This document shows, one piece after another, positions 17,636 through 26,282 of a DNA stretch of 50,851 nt. The position numbers were made by a program, and so were the translations under genes. The notes under the pieces are model-generated. The model made no database searches, had not been told where the DNA came from, and saw only the letters and a program-made list of their open reading frames with translations. Numbering within the stretch: the stretch's first letter is position 1; each line of letters opens with the position of its first letter. Origin of the DNA: HGM10611 sp964384805 (GTDB lineage Bacteria; Bacillota_I; Bacilli_A; ML615J-28; CAG-313); contig CAYLLO010000005.1 in NCBI GenBank assembly GCA_964384805.1, positions 1 to 50,851 on the forward strand, given 5' to 3'.

Positions 17636-18381
17636 TCTTCACCTACTTCCAAATAATGCTTAAGAACATTAATAAATTGGTATTTTTCTTCAATATACGG
17701 AAAATGATGAGAATTATCAAAAGTTACAAGCCCTGAATTTTTAATTCTTTTCTTCATCAATAATGCATCTTTATAAGGCGTTGTTTTATCTAGTTTTCCC
17801 CACATTAATAAAGTTTCACAACCAATTCTTTTTAATTCTTTTCTTTGATTAGTATTTACAACACTACTTAAAGTTTTTTTCATCACCATAGAGGCTTCTA
17901 AATAATCTCGACTCCCCGAAGTTTCTAGCAATTTTTCTAATTTATTTATTTTCCGCATTTTAGTATAAAACCATTTTTTTATTTTATAAACATATATTTT
18001 AATGGATGTTTTAACTGAAAACCGCCTTATTCCAGCACTATCTATTAAAATTAATTTTTTGACCTTATTAGTTGTACTATATCTTATTCCTATTCGTCCG
18101 CCAAATGAATGACCAATTATAATCGGATTATCAATCTTTAATTCATTTACAAACTGTTTTAACAACAAAACATAATCATCTAAAGTATAGGTTCTTAATG
18201 GTTCATCACTATTTCCAAAACCTGGTAGATCCAAAAGATAAACTTGATACTTAATTGCTAACTTAGATGTTACATTTAAAAAATGCTCACCACTTGTTCC
18301 CCAACCATGTAGAACAATGATTGCTTCTCCAATACCATGTACTTGATAATTGATTTTTAAACTATCAAATATAAAAAACAT
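17632..18381 (-). CDS. Alpha/beta-fold hydrolase
   Basis: This 249-residue cytosolic hydrolase has the classical triad in order: the nucleophile elbow GHSFGGR (Ser near 92), an acid in LLMWGKLDKTTPY, and His in NSHHFPYIEE near the C-terminus. The oxyanion motif HGWG (VLHGWGTSGEHF) is near residue 24. The lid region (about 130-170) is very basic and aromatic (KIYVYKIKKWFYTKMRKINK), which might face the membrane. It heads the operon with the membrane Mur ligase and the Ddl-like enzyme, overlapping the former by 4 nt. The substrate is unknown. Context suggests an ester or amide bond in an envelope precursor, but that is inference. Confidence 0.9.
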   Translation of the reverse strand: MFFIFDSLKINYQVHGIGEAIIVLHGWGTSGEHFLNVTSKLAIKYQVYLLDLPGFGNSDEPLRTYTLDDYVLLLKQFVNELKIDNPIIIGHSFGGRIGIRYSTTNKVKKLILIDSAGIRRFSVKTSIKIYVYKIKKWFYTKMRKINKLEKLLETSGSRDYLEASMVMKKTLSSVVNTNQRKELKRIGCETLLMWGKLDKTTPYKDALLMKKRIKNSGLVTFDNSHHFPYIEEKYQFINVLKHYLEVGEE

Positions 18382-18567
18382 TTTTTCACCTTCAAATAAC
18401 TATATTCGCTAAAAATCTATTTTATTATTGTATATTATCTTTTTTTAATGGAAATGATAATAAGTAGCATTTTTAAACTTAATTAACAACACTAAAGTTA
18501 AAAAGTAACTAATATTAATTATTAAAGGTTATTTTAGACTAAAATAAAATTTTTTAGTTTAAAAATA

Positions 18568-18573
18568 TATAAT
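18568..18573 (+). promoter_or_regulatory. -10 element of the XRE regulator gene
   Basis: TATAAT is placed 18 nt before the start codon, with no good -35. Upstream, TTTTAGACTAAAA (18531-18543) and TTTTTTAGTTTAAAA (18550-18564) are near-symmetric motifs that could be operator half-sites for the encoded repressor. Confidence 0.45.
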
Positions 18574-18591
18574 AAATATAGAGGTGATAAG

Positions 18592-18870
18592 ATGAATCAT
18601 ACATTTGGTCAAAAAATTCGCGACTATCGAATAGATATGGATTTATCACAAAAAGAAATAGCGGCTTTGATTCCTATGAATCAATCCAATTATTCTAAAA
18701 TTGAACGAGGATTACAAGAGCCGAATATATATCAGTTATGTAAAATATCCGAAATACTACACGTAAGTATTGATGAATTATTAGGAATTGACCGTGCTAG
18801 TTTTGATGAAGAAAAGTTTAATAATTTTCAAAAAGAATTAAATGATTTATATCGTAAATATTTTTCTTAA
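18592..18870 (+). CDS. XRE-family HTH regulator
   Basis: This 92-residue protein consists mainly of a Cro/C1-type helix-turn-helix (residues 6-62): IRDYRIDMDLSQKEIAALI, then NQSNYSKIERGLQEPNIYQL, then LCKISEILHVSIDELLG. A short acidic/basic helical tail follows. The ribosome binding site GAGGTG is 7 nt from the ATG. Symmetric A/T motifs over its own promoter suggest autoregulation. It stands alone between the hydrolase operon promoter region and the convergent liv operon, with no phage or toxin gene beside it. The target genes are unknown. Confidence 0.92.
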   Translation: MNHTFGQKIRDYRIDMDLSQKEIAALIPMNQSNYSKIERGLQEPNIYQLCKISEILHVSIDELLGIDRASFDEEKFNNFQKELNDLYRKYFS

Positions 18871-18962
18871 TTTTTAAAAAGTAGTAAAGCTAAAGTTTTT
18901 TGATTTTTTATAATTAGTTGAGGTGGCATTAATCTCCTTTTTTAATAGCATTTTTTCTTAAG

Positions 18963-18988
18963 TATTCTTACTTTGTATTCTTACTTTG
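18963..18988 (+). repeat. Tandem duplication of a 13-mer
   Basis: Two exact adjacent copies of TATTCTTACTTTG fill 18963-18975 and 18976-18988 in the 234-bp gap after the XRE gene. It is probably a replication-slippage duplication. No gene is seen in this gap apart from the terminator at its right end. Confidence 0.85.
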
Positions 18989-19021
18989 TAAATTTTAATT
19001 TTCAAAAAATATATCGTACAC

Positions 19022-19053
19022 AAAAAGTCCTAGATTATTTCTAGGACTTTATT
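19022..19053. terminator. Terminator of the liv operon (bidirectional)
   Basis: The 11-bp stem AAAGTCCTAGA with TCTAGGACTTT (19024-19034, 19040-19050) has A residues on its left, giving a T run on the minus strand. It closes livKHMGF and may also stop the XRE transcript. The sequence just to its right matches that beside the terminator at 40857-40886. Confidence 0.85.
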
Positions 19054-19104
19054 CATATCAGAGTAGATAATATATATATTTTGTAAGAGTTTAGGTTTCT
19101 TAAT

Positions 19105-20013
19105 TTAAGCCCCTAAATACGCTTTTTTAATATCATCATTAGCTAATAAATCTTGGGCTTTACCTTCCATAACAATTGTACCATTTTCCAAAACATACCC
19201 ATAATCGGCTATGCTAAGAGCGGCTTTCGCATTTTGTTCAACTAGTAAGATTGTAATCCCCGAGTCATGTAAGCTTTTAATAATGTTAAAAATTTCGTTA
19301 ACAAAAATCGGTGATAATCCCATTGAAGGTTCATCTAATAAGAGAATTTTAGGCTTACTCATCATTGCTCTTGCCATCGCAAGCATTTGTTGTTCACCAC
19401 CAGACAATGTTCCTGCCTTTTGTTTTTTTCGTTCTTCAAGACGAGGAAATCTTTCAAAAACTTCTTTTAAATCTTCTTTGATTTTGAAAGAATTATGTCT
19501 ACGATACGAACCCATTTCTAAATTTTCTTGAACCGTTAAATTAGCAAATACTTGTCTTCCTTCCGGAACATGAGCAACCCCATACATTATCGCATTATAT
19601 GAAGGGATTCGTAATAAATCCGCTGTGGCATATTTTTGATACTTAGCTTTTAATTTTTTGATTTGATTAATTGATAATCCTGGGATACGTTTAGTCTCAT
19701 CCGTTTCTGCACGTTGTAAAAATTTAAAAACTTTTTCACTTGTACCAAATTCTGTTAATAATTTATCTGTAATTTTCGATCCACAAAATCTATTTAATGT
19801 TCTCTTATCCGTTAAGCCTGTTAAGTCAAGATTCGCAAAAGCTCCTAAATCAACCTTTACAAGTCCAGTTAAGGCTTTTAATAATGTTGTTTTACCAGCT
19901 CCGTTAGCCCCAATTAGTACCACTAATTCTCCTTTATCAACATTTAAATTAACTGATTTTAACGCTTTGATGTTGCCATTATATGTAACAGATAAATTTT
20001 TTACTTCTAACAT
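19105..20013 (-). CDS. livF: Branched-chain amino-acid ABC transporter ATPase LivF (with insertion)
   Basis: LivF is one of the two cytosolic ATPases of the Liv/HAAT transporter. Walker A is GANGAGKTT (35-43), the Q-loop region reads GVAHVPEGRQVFANLTVQEN (145-164), the signature is LSGGEQQM and Walker B is ILLLDEPSMGL. The protein has 302 residues, while LivF is usually about 235. The excess sits between Walker A and the Q-loop (about residues 56-138), where a short beta-turn region is normal. That segment is Lys-rich and looks helical (KRIPGLSINQIKKLKAKYQK). The frame is open throughout and the flanking motifs are intact, so this is an insertion rather than a frameshift. It is last in the operon, 4 nt after livG. 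Confidence 0.94.
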   Translation of the reverse strand: MLEVKNLSVTYNGNIKALKSVNLNVDKGELVVLIGANGAGKTTLLKALTGLVKVDLGAFANLDLTGLTDKRTLNRFCGSKITDKLLTEFGTSEKVFKFLQRAETDETKRIPGLSINQIKKLKAKYQKYATADLLRIPSYNAIMYGVAHVPEGRQVFANLTVQENLEMGSYRRHNSFKIKEDLKEVFERFPRLEERKKQKAGTLSGGEQQMLAMARAMMSKPKILLLDEPSMGLSPIFVNEIFNIIKSLHDSGITILLVEQNAKAALSIADYGYVLENGTIVMEGKAQDLLANDDIKKAYLGA

Positions 20014-20017
20014 ATAA

Positions 20018-20782
20018 TCACTCTCCTAAGTATGCCGCAATAACTTCTTTGTTATTTTTAATTTCTTCGGGAGTTCCTGTGGCAATTTCTTTACCAAAGC
20101 TAATGACTTTTATCCATTCACAAATCCCCATAACTAATTTCATATCATGTTCAATTAATAATATTGCGGTATTAAATTTTTCTCTAACAATTTTAATTGT
20201 TTCCATTAGTTCTTCGGTTTCAATCGGATTCATCCCTGCAGCTGGTTCATCTAAACAAATAATTGAAGGATGGGATGCTAAAGCCCTAGCAATTTCTAAC
20301 TTTCTTTGTTTTCCATAAGGTAGATTTTGTGCTTGTTCGGTCACATATTCTGAAAGTCCTAAAACTTCCAAAATTTCTAATGCTTCTTTAGTAGCCTTAT
20401 CTTCTTGTTCCCAATACTTTTTAGTTTTAAAAAAACTATCAAATAGACCATAATTCATATGAATATTAGACGAAACTTTAACATTTTCTAAAACAGACAT
20501 TCTTTTAAATAATCTAATATTTTGAAACGTTCTTGAAATGCCCATTTTAACTCGATTGTGAGCAGGCATCTTTGTAACATCTTCCCCTCTTAATTCAATT
20601 GTTCCACTACTTGGGATATATACACCTGTTAACATATTAAAAACGGTTGTTTTACCAGCTCCATTAGGTCCAATTAAGCCAACTAATTCTCCTTCTTTAA
20701 TTTCAATACTAAACTCTTCAACCGCATGTAATCCTCCAAAAACCATGGAAATATTATTTGTTTTTAAAACTGTTTGAGCCAT
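20018..20782 (-). CDS. livG: Branched-chain amino-acid ABC transporter ATPase LivG
   Basis: This is the second ATPase of the Liv transporter, 254 residues, normal in length. Walker A is GPNGAGKTT, the Q-loop region is GISRTFQNIRLFKRMSVLENV, the LivG-type signature is LPYGKQRKLEIARAL, and Walker B is IICLDEPAAGMNP. The LivG-specific C-terminal end (EIATGTPEEIKNNKEVIAAYLGE) is present. It pairs with LivF to power LivHM. It starts 1 nt after the livM stop codon and has a full GGAGG ribosome binding site. Confidence 0.97.
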   Translation of the reverse strand: MAQTVLKTNNISMVFGGLHAVEEFSIEIKEGELVGLIGPNGAGKTTVFNMLTGVYIPSSGTIELRGEDVTKMPAHNRVKMGISRTFQNIRLFKRMSVLENVKVSSNIHMNYGLFDSFFKTKKYWEQEDKATKEALEILEVLGLSEYVTEQAQNLPYGKQRKLEIARALASHPSIICLDEPAAGMNPIETEELMETIKIVREKFNTAILLIEHDMKLVMGICEWIKVISFGKEIATGTPEEIKNNKEVIAAYLGE

Positions 20783-20783
20783 C

Positions 20784-21881
20784 TTATTCTGCCTCCTTAG
20801 GAGAATTAATCTTATGTTGAAAAATTTTGTTTTTAATTTTTTTAAACAATCCTAAGAACCAGTTCCATGAAAACTCTGAGGTTCCTAAAATTCCATTTGA
20901 TCTAAATAACATTATTAATACTAAAACCACACCATAGATAATTTTAGGATTACTACTAAAAAACTCAGGAACCCATGATTGCATACAGAACCAATATTCA
21001 TATAGAACAATAACCACTGATGCTAAAATAGAACCAGTTAACGAACCAAGTCCTCCTAATACAATGATAATTAAGAAGAGAATGGATCTATCTTGGCCAA
21101 ATGTTACAGGTTCATAAGTCATGTGATGGGCAAATAATGCCCCTGCAATACCTGTTAAGAAGGTTGCGAAAGTAAATGCTAACACTTTAGTTTTATTCAC
21201 TGGAACTCCACAGGCCTCAGCAGCAATATTATCATCACGACAAGCAAGAATATTTCTTCCATAGCGGGATTTCATAAACGTAAGAATCAAAAAAATGGTA
21301 ATCAAAAAGAAAATTGCATATAACAAAGGACTTCCACCTAAAAATTCTGTCATCCCAATACCATTTGACCCTCCAAATATTTTTTGGCCATTAATCGTAA
21401 AGTTTTTCGCAATATTAACCAATACTAAACCAATTCCTAGGGTTACAATTGCTAGATAATCCCCTTTTAAACGTCTTAAGGAAAATGTTCCCACTAAAAA
21501 ACCTATTAAGCCAGTAACGAGTCCTGCTATACTTACATCAATAAACGAAAAGACATACCCTAACAAATGGACTTCTTGTCCTCTAGTAGTATATATAAAC
21601 TCTTTAAAAAAACTTGCTCCACACATTTTATATAAAAATTGTTCTACTAAAACTGCTACTGTGTAACCAATTAATAAGAAACCTCCATGTCCTAAAACAA
21701 ATTCTCCTAAACATCCACAAATAATATTTAAGGCTAAAGCAGAAATAGAATATATTAAGACCCAGCTTACTAGGTTTCTTAAAGTTATTGCTCCTTCAAT
21801 AAATAATGAAAATGTAACCAATATCACTATGGCAATCAAATTACCAATTAAAATTTTTTTGTCCATTCTTTTAAATAGCAT
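20784..21881 (-). CDS. livM: Branched-chain amino-acid ABC transporter permease LivM
   Basis: The 365-residue permease subunit has eight or more membrane spans. The LivM family signature is visible: LRRLKGDYLAIVTLGIGLVLVNI, then a cytosolic EAA-like loop SRYGRNILACRDDNIAAEACGVPVNKTKVLAFT, and GGLGSLTGSILASVVI near the C-terminus. An extra loop around residues 85-110 (FFKEFIYTTRGQEVHLLG) lies between early spans. LivM forms the channel with LivH. It begins 3 nt after livH. Confidence 0.96.
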   Translation of the reverse strand: MLFKRMDKKILIGNLIAIVILVTFSLFIEGAITLRNLVSWVLIYSISALALNIICGCLGEFVLGHGGFLLIGYTVAVLVEQFLYKMCGASFFKEFIYTTRGQEVHLLGYVFSFIDVSIAGLVTGLIGFLVGTFSLRRLKGDYLAIVTLGIGLVLVNIAKNFTINGQKIFGGSNGIGMTEFLGGSPLLYAIFFLITIFLILTFMKSRYGRNILACRDDNIAAEACGVPVNKTKVLAFTFATFLTGIAGALFAHHMTYEPVTFGQDRSILFLIIIVLGGLGSLTGSILASVVIVLYEYWFCMQSWVPEFFSSNPKIIYGVVLVLIMLFRSNGILGTSEFSWNWFLGLFKKIKNKIFQHKINSPKEAE

Positions 21882-21884
21882 CGA

Positions 21885-22763
21885 TTACACCTTCTCTCTT
21901 ATATCTTTTCCCAATATACCAGCTGGTTTAAATAGTAAAATAATTACAAATATCCCATAAATGATTACTTGTACCCATTCACCTACTCCTAAGACAGCTG
22001 TTAATTCACCGAGAATCCCAATTAAAAATCCTCCTACTACGGCTCCTGGCAAACTTCCTATCCCGCCAATTACCGCCGCTACAAATGGATATAATCCAAT
22101 TGTTTCAGAACCTAAAGTAAATCTAAAAAATGGAGATCTTAATAAGTAAATAATAACCCCAACAGCTGCTAATGCTGAACCAATAATAAAGGTTAAAGAA
22201 ATAATGAAATTATTATTAATTCCCATTAATTTAGCTGCTTCTTCATTTTCTGAAACAGCACGCATGGCAATCCCAACTTTAGTTTTTTTCACAAATAACG
22301 TTAAAAGCAACATTAAAACAGCTGTTGTAATCATCGAAATAATAAATGCCACATCATTAGTAAAAAACTTTGGCATCTCCATTTGTTTACTGTTTATCGC
22401 ATTTAGAATTCCACTTAAAATATAACTAATACCAATAGCGGTAATGAGAGCAGTGATTCTTGTTGAACCCTTTTTTCTAAGTGGTCGATAAGCAAACCTT
22501 TCAGTAATAAAGCCAATTATTACACAAACAATGATGGCTGCTAATAAACATAACACTAATGTTCCAATCGTTTTCCCTAAAATTGGTACTAATACTTTTT
22601 CAGCTAAATAATAAGCTACGAAGCCCCCAATAGTAATAAACTCGGAATGAGCAAAGTTTATCATTTTTACTATTCCATAAACCATCGAATACCCTAGTGC
22701 CATTAAAGCATATATACTACCCATTGCTAGTCCGTTTTTTAGTCCTTCCAAAAATAATTCCAT
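21885..22763 (-). CDS. livH: Branched-chain amino-acid ABC transporter permease LivH
   Basis: The 292-residue permease has the LivH opening (GLKNGLAMGSIYALMALGYS), the pattern YGIVKMINFAHSEFITIGGF, the EAA-like loop GIAMRAVSENEEAAKLMGIN, and the C-terminal GGIGSLPGAVVGGFLIG. The start is placed at 22763, with AAAGGA 8 nt upstream. A longer reading frame up to 22823 would run through the hairpin at 22807-22831 and is not credible. LivH pairs with LivM in the membrane. Confidence 0.96.
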   Translation of the reverse strand: MELFLEGLKNGLAMGSIYALMALGYSMVYGIVKMINFAHSEFITIGGFVAYYLAEKVLVPILGKTIGTLVLCLLAAIIVCVIIGFITERFAYRPLRKKGSTRITALITAIGISYILSGILNAINSKQMEMPKFFTNDVAFIISMITTAVLMLLLTLFVKKTKVGIAMRAVSENEEAAKLMGINNNFIISLTFIIGSALAAVGVIIYLLRSPFFRFTLGSETIGLYPFVAAVIGGIGSLPGAVVGGFLIGILGELTAVLGVGEWVQVIIYGIFVIILLFKPAGILGKDIREKV

Positions 22764-22806
22764 AAGAATTCCTTTCCGAAAATAATCTTTTCTTAAATAT
22801 TCATAT

Positions 22807-22831
22807 AAGGCAGCATATCTCATGCTGCCTT
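22807..22831 (-). promoter_or_regulatory. Intercistronic hairpin between livK and livH
   Basis: A perfect 10-bp stem (AAGGCAGCAT with ATGCTGCCTT, loop of 5) follows the livK stop codon. On the transcribed minus strand it is not followed by a T run (the next bases are ATATGAATATTT), so it should not terminate efficiently. In binding-protein transporters such hairpins stabilise the upstream message so that binding protein exceeds permease. That role here is inference. Confidence 0.65.
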
Positions 22832-22843
22832 TTTTGTCACACC

Positions 22844-24031
22844 TTATTTTGCTTCTACTTCTTTACCATCTTTAAAAGTAATAACAACAGCTTCTTTTTC
22901 TGGATTACCATCTTTGAAATTGAACCCTGATGCTGAGGTTACTAAACCTTCAAATGTCCCAGTAGTTAAAGCATCAACTACTTTATCATAATCTACTGAG
23001 CCAGCAATTTCAATGGCTTGTTTAGCAATATATACAGCATCATATGCTAATGCCGCAAAAGAAACAGGAGTTTCAGGAGTTCCATCAGCTTTTTTATATT
23101 TTTCTCCGTATGCTTGGACAAATGATTGAACATCCGCATTTTCAGAACCACCAAAATAGTGATTAGTATAGTAACAATTTGTTAAGAATGAGGCATCATC
23201 ACCTTCTTTAACTTGTTGAATTACTCCATCCCATCCATCTCCACCATAGCATACACCTTTATATCCTGCAGCATAACCTGTTTTTAAAATGTTATAAACA
23301 TTTTCATAATAATCTGGAATATATACACAATCAAATCCACCTGCTAAAACGGGAGCCCAATATGATGTAAAATCGGTAGTAGTTTTAGGATAACCAACGG
23401 CAGTTACTTCAAATCCTTGATTTGCAGCCTCAGCTACATAAGCATCTTTTAAGCCTACAGAATAGGCATCATCATTATTGAATAATACATATGTTTTAGT
23501 ATATCCAGCTTTTTTAGTATATTGAGCCATATACTTACCTTGATATGAATCATAGAAACATGCACGGAAAATATTTAATCTTTCTTCTCTTAAATCGCCT
23601 TTTTCACCAACTGTTAATTTGTCAGCAGTCCCTGTAGGAGTAATTACTGGAACCCCATATTTAACAGCTTCATTAATTAATCCTTCTGCAGCACCGCTAG
23701 TAACAGCACCAACCACAACATCTACTTTTTTAGCAATTAAACTAGTTAATCCTGTAGCTGCCTTCCCAGCATCTCCTTCGTCATTAATGAAATCAATTAA
23801 TTCTAATTCCATTTTTTTACCATTGACATCAACACCGCCAGCATTATTTATTTCTTCAATTGCTAATTCAATTCCTTTTTTAACTGCTTGTCCATAAATA
23901 CTTGCCGTACCACTTAAAGGTCCAGTAGATCCTATTTTAATGGTATTAGAACTATTACCTTTACATGCTGCAAGTCCCAAAAACATCGACGTTGCTAATA
24001 CTAAACTCATAACTTTTAAGATTTTTTTCAT
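22844..24031 (-). CDS. livK: Branched-chain amino-acid binding lipoprotein LivK
   Basis: This 395-residue lipoprotein has a lipobox ending LGLAAC (Cys about residue 23). It is followed by a periplasmic-binding-protein type I domain (Peripla_BP_6): IKIGSTGPLSGTASIYGQAV, GVELAIEEIN-like GIELAIEEINNAGGV, VVVGAVTSGAAEGL, and GVPVITPTGTADKLT. Members bind Leu/Ile/Val or related amides. The exact ligand cannot be read from sequence. It is first in livKHMGF and separated from livH by a hairpin. No T-box or other leader element was found in the 220 nt upstream. Confidence 0.95.
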   Translation of the reverse strand: MKKILKVMSLVLATSMFLGLAACKGNSSNTIKIGSTGPLSGTASIYGQAVKKGIELAIEEINNAGGVDVNGKKMELELIDFINDEGDAGKAATGLTSLIAKKVDVVVGAVTSGAAEGLINEAVKYGVPVITPTGTADKLTVGEKGDLREERLNIFRACFYDSYQGKYMAQYTKKAGYTKTYVLFNNDDAYSVGLKDAYVAEAANQGFEVTAVGYPKTTTDFTSYWAPVLAGGFDCVYIPDYYENVYNILKTGYAAGYKGVCYGGDGWDGVIQQVKEGDDASFLTNCYYTNHYFGGSENADVQSFVQAYGEKYKKADGTPETPVSFAALAYDAVYIAKQAIEIAGSVDYDKVVDALTTGTFEGLVTSASGFNFKDGNPEKEAVVITFKDGKEVEAK

Positions 24032-24160
24032 ATTCTATCCTCCATTGTTTTAAGTTAAATAAATAAATGCTTTTGCTAGAAAACAAAAACATTTAAAACT
24101 CCATTTTAGTTCCTGTATGCCTTAAATATTTAACTCTTTTTTATATCATTATACTACTAT

Positions 24161-24188
24161 AGAATAATGATATCAAGATTTTTGTCAA
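24161..24188 (-). promoter_or_regulatory. Probable promoter of the liv operon
   Basis: On the minus strand TTGACA (24183-24188) and TATTCT (24161-24166) are 16 nt apart, about 130 nt upstream of livK. A TATAAT (24149-24154) just downstream lacks a suitable -35. The long leader contains no recognised riboswitch. Confidence 0.55.
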
Positions 24189-24219
24189 TGAAAACGCTTA
24201 TTTTTTTCAAAAAAGCTTA

Positions 24220-24248
24220 AAAAATGACCAACAAAAGTTGGCCATTTT
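24220..24248 (-). terminator. Terminator of the two-lipoprotein operon
   Basis: On the minus strand the stem AAATGGCCAAC-TTTT-GTTGGTCATTT is followed by further T residues, beginning just after the stop codon of the leucine-rich-repeat lipoprotein. Confidence 0.85.
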
Positions 24249-24251
24249 GTA

Positions 24252-26282
24252 CTAATTTACAATATAAATATTCCAGAATGTTGGTCGTTCATTAGGATTC
24301 CAGTTTTTATCCCAACCATCTGGTTGTTTTTTTGCCTCACAAGCAATTACTAAAATATCACAATTTTTAAATGCTTCGGAACCGATATATGTTATATATT
24401 TAGATAATTCTATTCTTTGTAAATTTTTACATCCTACAAATGCTTGTTCTCCAATACTTGTTACACTATCTGGAATAATAATTTCTTTCAAGTTAATACA
24501 ATTAGCAAATGCTTCGTTTCCCATGGCTGTTACTTTTTTAGATAGGACAATCTTTTGTAAATTGTCACAATCTGCAAATGCTCGATCTTCTATCAAAGTA
24601 ATCGTATCCGGTAAAGTTATCGTTGTAAGATGGTAATTACCAGCAAAGGCTCCTTTTCCAATAATTTCAATATCATTTGGAATATTCCCATCTGGGCTAG
24701 CAAGAATTAATTTTTTAGTTGCTTTTTCCACAATGCATCCATCTACAACTTCATATTTAGGATTATCTTTGTCGATAGTAATACTAGCAAGAGAGGTGAA
24801 CCCTTCAAAGGCCCCTTCTAGTTCTACAAGATTTTTAGAGATTTCTAGTTTTGACACCATTATACAGCCAGTAAAAGCCTTAGGCATAATAGTAGTAACA
24901 CTATCAGGAATATCAATCTCAGTTAACATATCACATCCGGCAAATGCTCCGCTAGCAATTTGTATCGTACCTTCAGGAATAACACTATTTCTTCCCCCTA
25001 AAATTAGAGTATCATCATCTTTTAAAATTAAACAATTATTTTTACTATAATATGTTGGGTTAAGATCATCAACTTCAATTATTAAAATATTTCCACAACC
25101 TTCAAAGGCATCATCAGCAATTGTTACAACACTACTTGGTAAATTAATAATTGTAACCCCTACACGATCCTTAAAAGCTTTACTTTTAATTTCCACAACA
25201 CCTTCAGGGATTGTCGCATTAGCTGAACCAGCTAATAAAGTTTTAGTTTCACGATCAATTAAGCAATTATTTTCTAGTTTTAGATAAGGATTAGCTACAT
25301 CTAAAATAAAGTTTTGTAAATGGGTACATCCATCAAACGCTCCTTCTTCAATTACAGCAATATTTATCGGAATACAAATCGTATTGACATATTGAGCATT
25401 TCTAAAGGCTCCTTCTAGAATACCTACTACATAACTATTATTATACATAACAGGAATAACCACATTAGGAGAAGTAATCGTTCCTACATTAGATAAATAA
25501 TATTCTCCATCAATGTTTTTAAATTCCATACCTCCATCAACTTCTACTTCTTTACATCTTACGCAAACTCCATTCACATAATTGTGTCCTAGAGGACTAA
25601 CTGGTTGAGATTGATAGATATCTTTATCACACCAACTACAATGACCCAAACCTATTAATCCTGCCGTTGTACATGTCGGTTCTGTATAATCACTATTTAC
25701 AATATGGTGTTCTAATTTAGCAATTTTTTCTTCTCTAACTGCTTTACAAATACTACATGTTACCTTTTGTAACCCTGTTTGCTCACAAGATGGAGCAACG
25801 GTAATATTCGGTTTACCCCATACATGTCCTGTGGCAGCAACAACTTGTTGCTCAACAATTATTGTTCCACATCTTTCACAATGACTACCTTCTGATAATC
25901 CGGCTTCATGACATGTCGCATTAATGGCTATATCAATTACCACTTTATGTTCTAAAGTAGGAATTTTTTGTTCAACTACCTTTTCACAAGTTGTACATTT
26001 AAAACGCATTAAGCCTTCTGATGAACAAGTGGCCTCAGTCACTATTTCTCCTTCATCAAAGGTATGAGCCGTTTTATTTAGTTTTATTATTTCTTTTTCA
26101 TCACAACCCGTACAATGACGTTCTAACAAACCCTCTTCTTTACATGTGGCACTTTTTTGAGTGGTCCAACTACTCCATTCATGGATGTGTTCTGTTTCTG
26201 TTTTTTCTTCACCACATGAGGTTAGGCTAAATAGCATAATCAAAACAATAACTATCTTGTAAAGTACATTATTTCTTTTCAT
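24252..26282 (-). CDS. Surface lipoprotein with Cys-rich repeats and BspA-type leucine-rich repeats
   Basis: The protein has 676 residues. A signal peptide with lipobox FSLTSC (Cys about 23) is followed by about five imperfect repeats (residues 33-245) built on ATCxxEGLxxxxCxxC and a His that follows about 15 residues later, for example ATCKEEGLLERHCTGC and ATCSSEGLMRFKCTTC. These Cys/His pairs look like small metal-binding or disulfide knots. Residues 280-660 are BspA-like LRR_5 repeats of the form IPDSVTxIxxxAFxGCxxL. Such proteins are surface exposed and often mediate adhesion in gut Firmicutes. The start codon overlaps the upstream gene by 14 nt and the N-terminal Cys repeats are shared with that gene's product. 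The ligand is unknown. Confidence 0.9.
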   Translation of the reverse strand: MKRNNVLYKIVIVLIMLFSLTSCGEEKTETEHIHEWSSWTTQKSATCKEEGLLERHCTGCDEKEIIKLNKTAHTFDEGEIVTEATCSSEGLMRFKCTTCEKVVEQKIPTLEHKVVIDIAINATCHEAGLSEGSHCERCGTIIVEQQVVAATGHVWGKPNITVAPSCEQTGLQKVTCSICKAVREEKIAKLEHHIVNSDYTEPTCTTAGLIGLGHCSWCDKDIYQSQPVSPLGHNYVNGVCVRCKEVEVDGGMEFKNIDGEYYLSNVGTITSPNVVIPVMYNNSYVVGILEGAFRNAQYVNTICIPINIAVIEEGAFDGCTHLQNFILDVANPYLKLENNCLIDRETKTLLAGSANATIPEGVVEIKSKAFKDRVGVTIINLPSSVVTIADDAFEGCGNILIIEVDDLNPTYYSKNNCLILKDDDTLILGGRNSVIPEGTIQIASGAFAGCDMLTEIDIPDSVTTIMPKAFTGCIMVSKLEISKNLVELEGAFEGFTSLASITIDKDNPKYEVVDGCIVEKATKKLILASPDGNIPNDIEIIGKGAFAGNYHLTTITLPDTITLIEDRAFADCDNLQKIVLSKKVTAMGNEAFANCINLKEIIIPDSVTSIGEQAFVGCKNLQRIELSKYITYIGSEAFKNCDILVIACEAKKQPDGWDKNWNPNERPTFWNIYIVN

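Noticed and set aside
21961..22425. Plus-strand ORFs at 21961-22149 and 22204-22425, and similar ORFs opposite ftsH, livK and the surface protein
   Set aside because: They lie opposite conserved genes, have no ribosome binding site, and their compositions mirror the coding strand.
24032..24219. T-box or other amino-acid riboswitch in the livK leader
   Set aside because: No T-box core (TGGNACCGCG-like) and no terminator/antiterminator pair were found in the leader.
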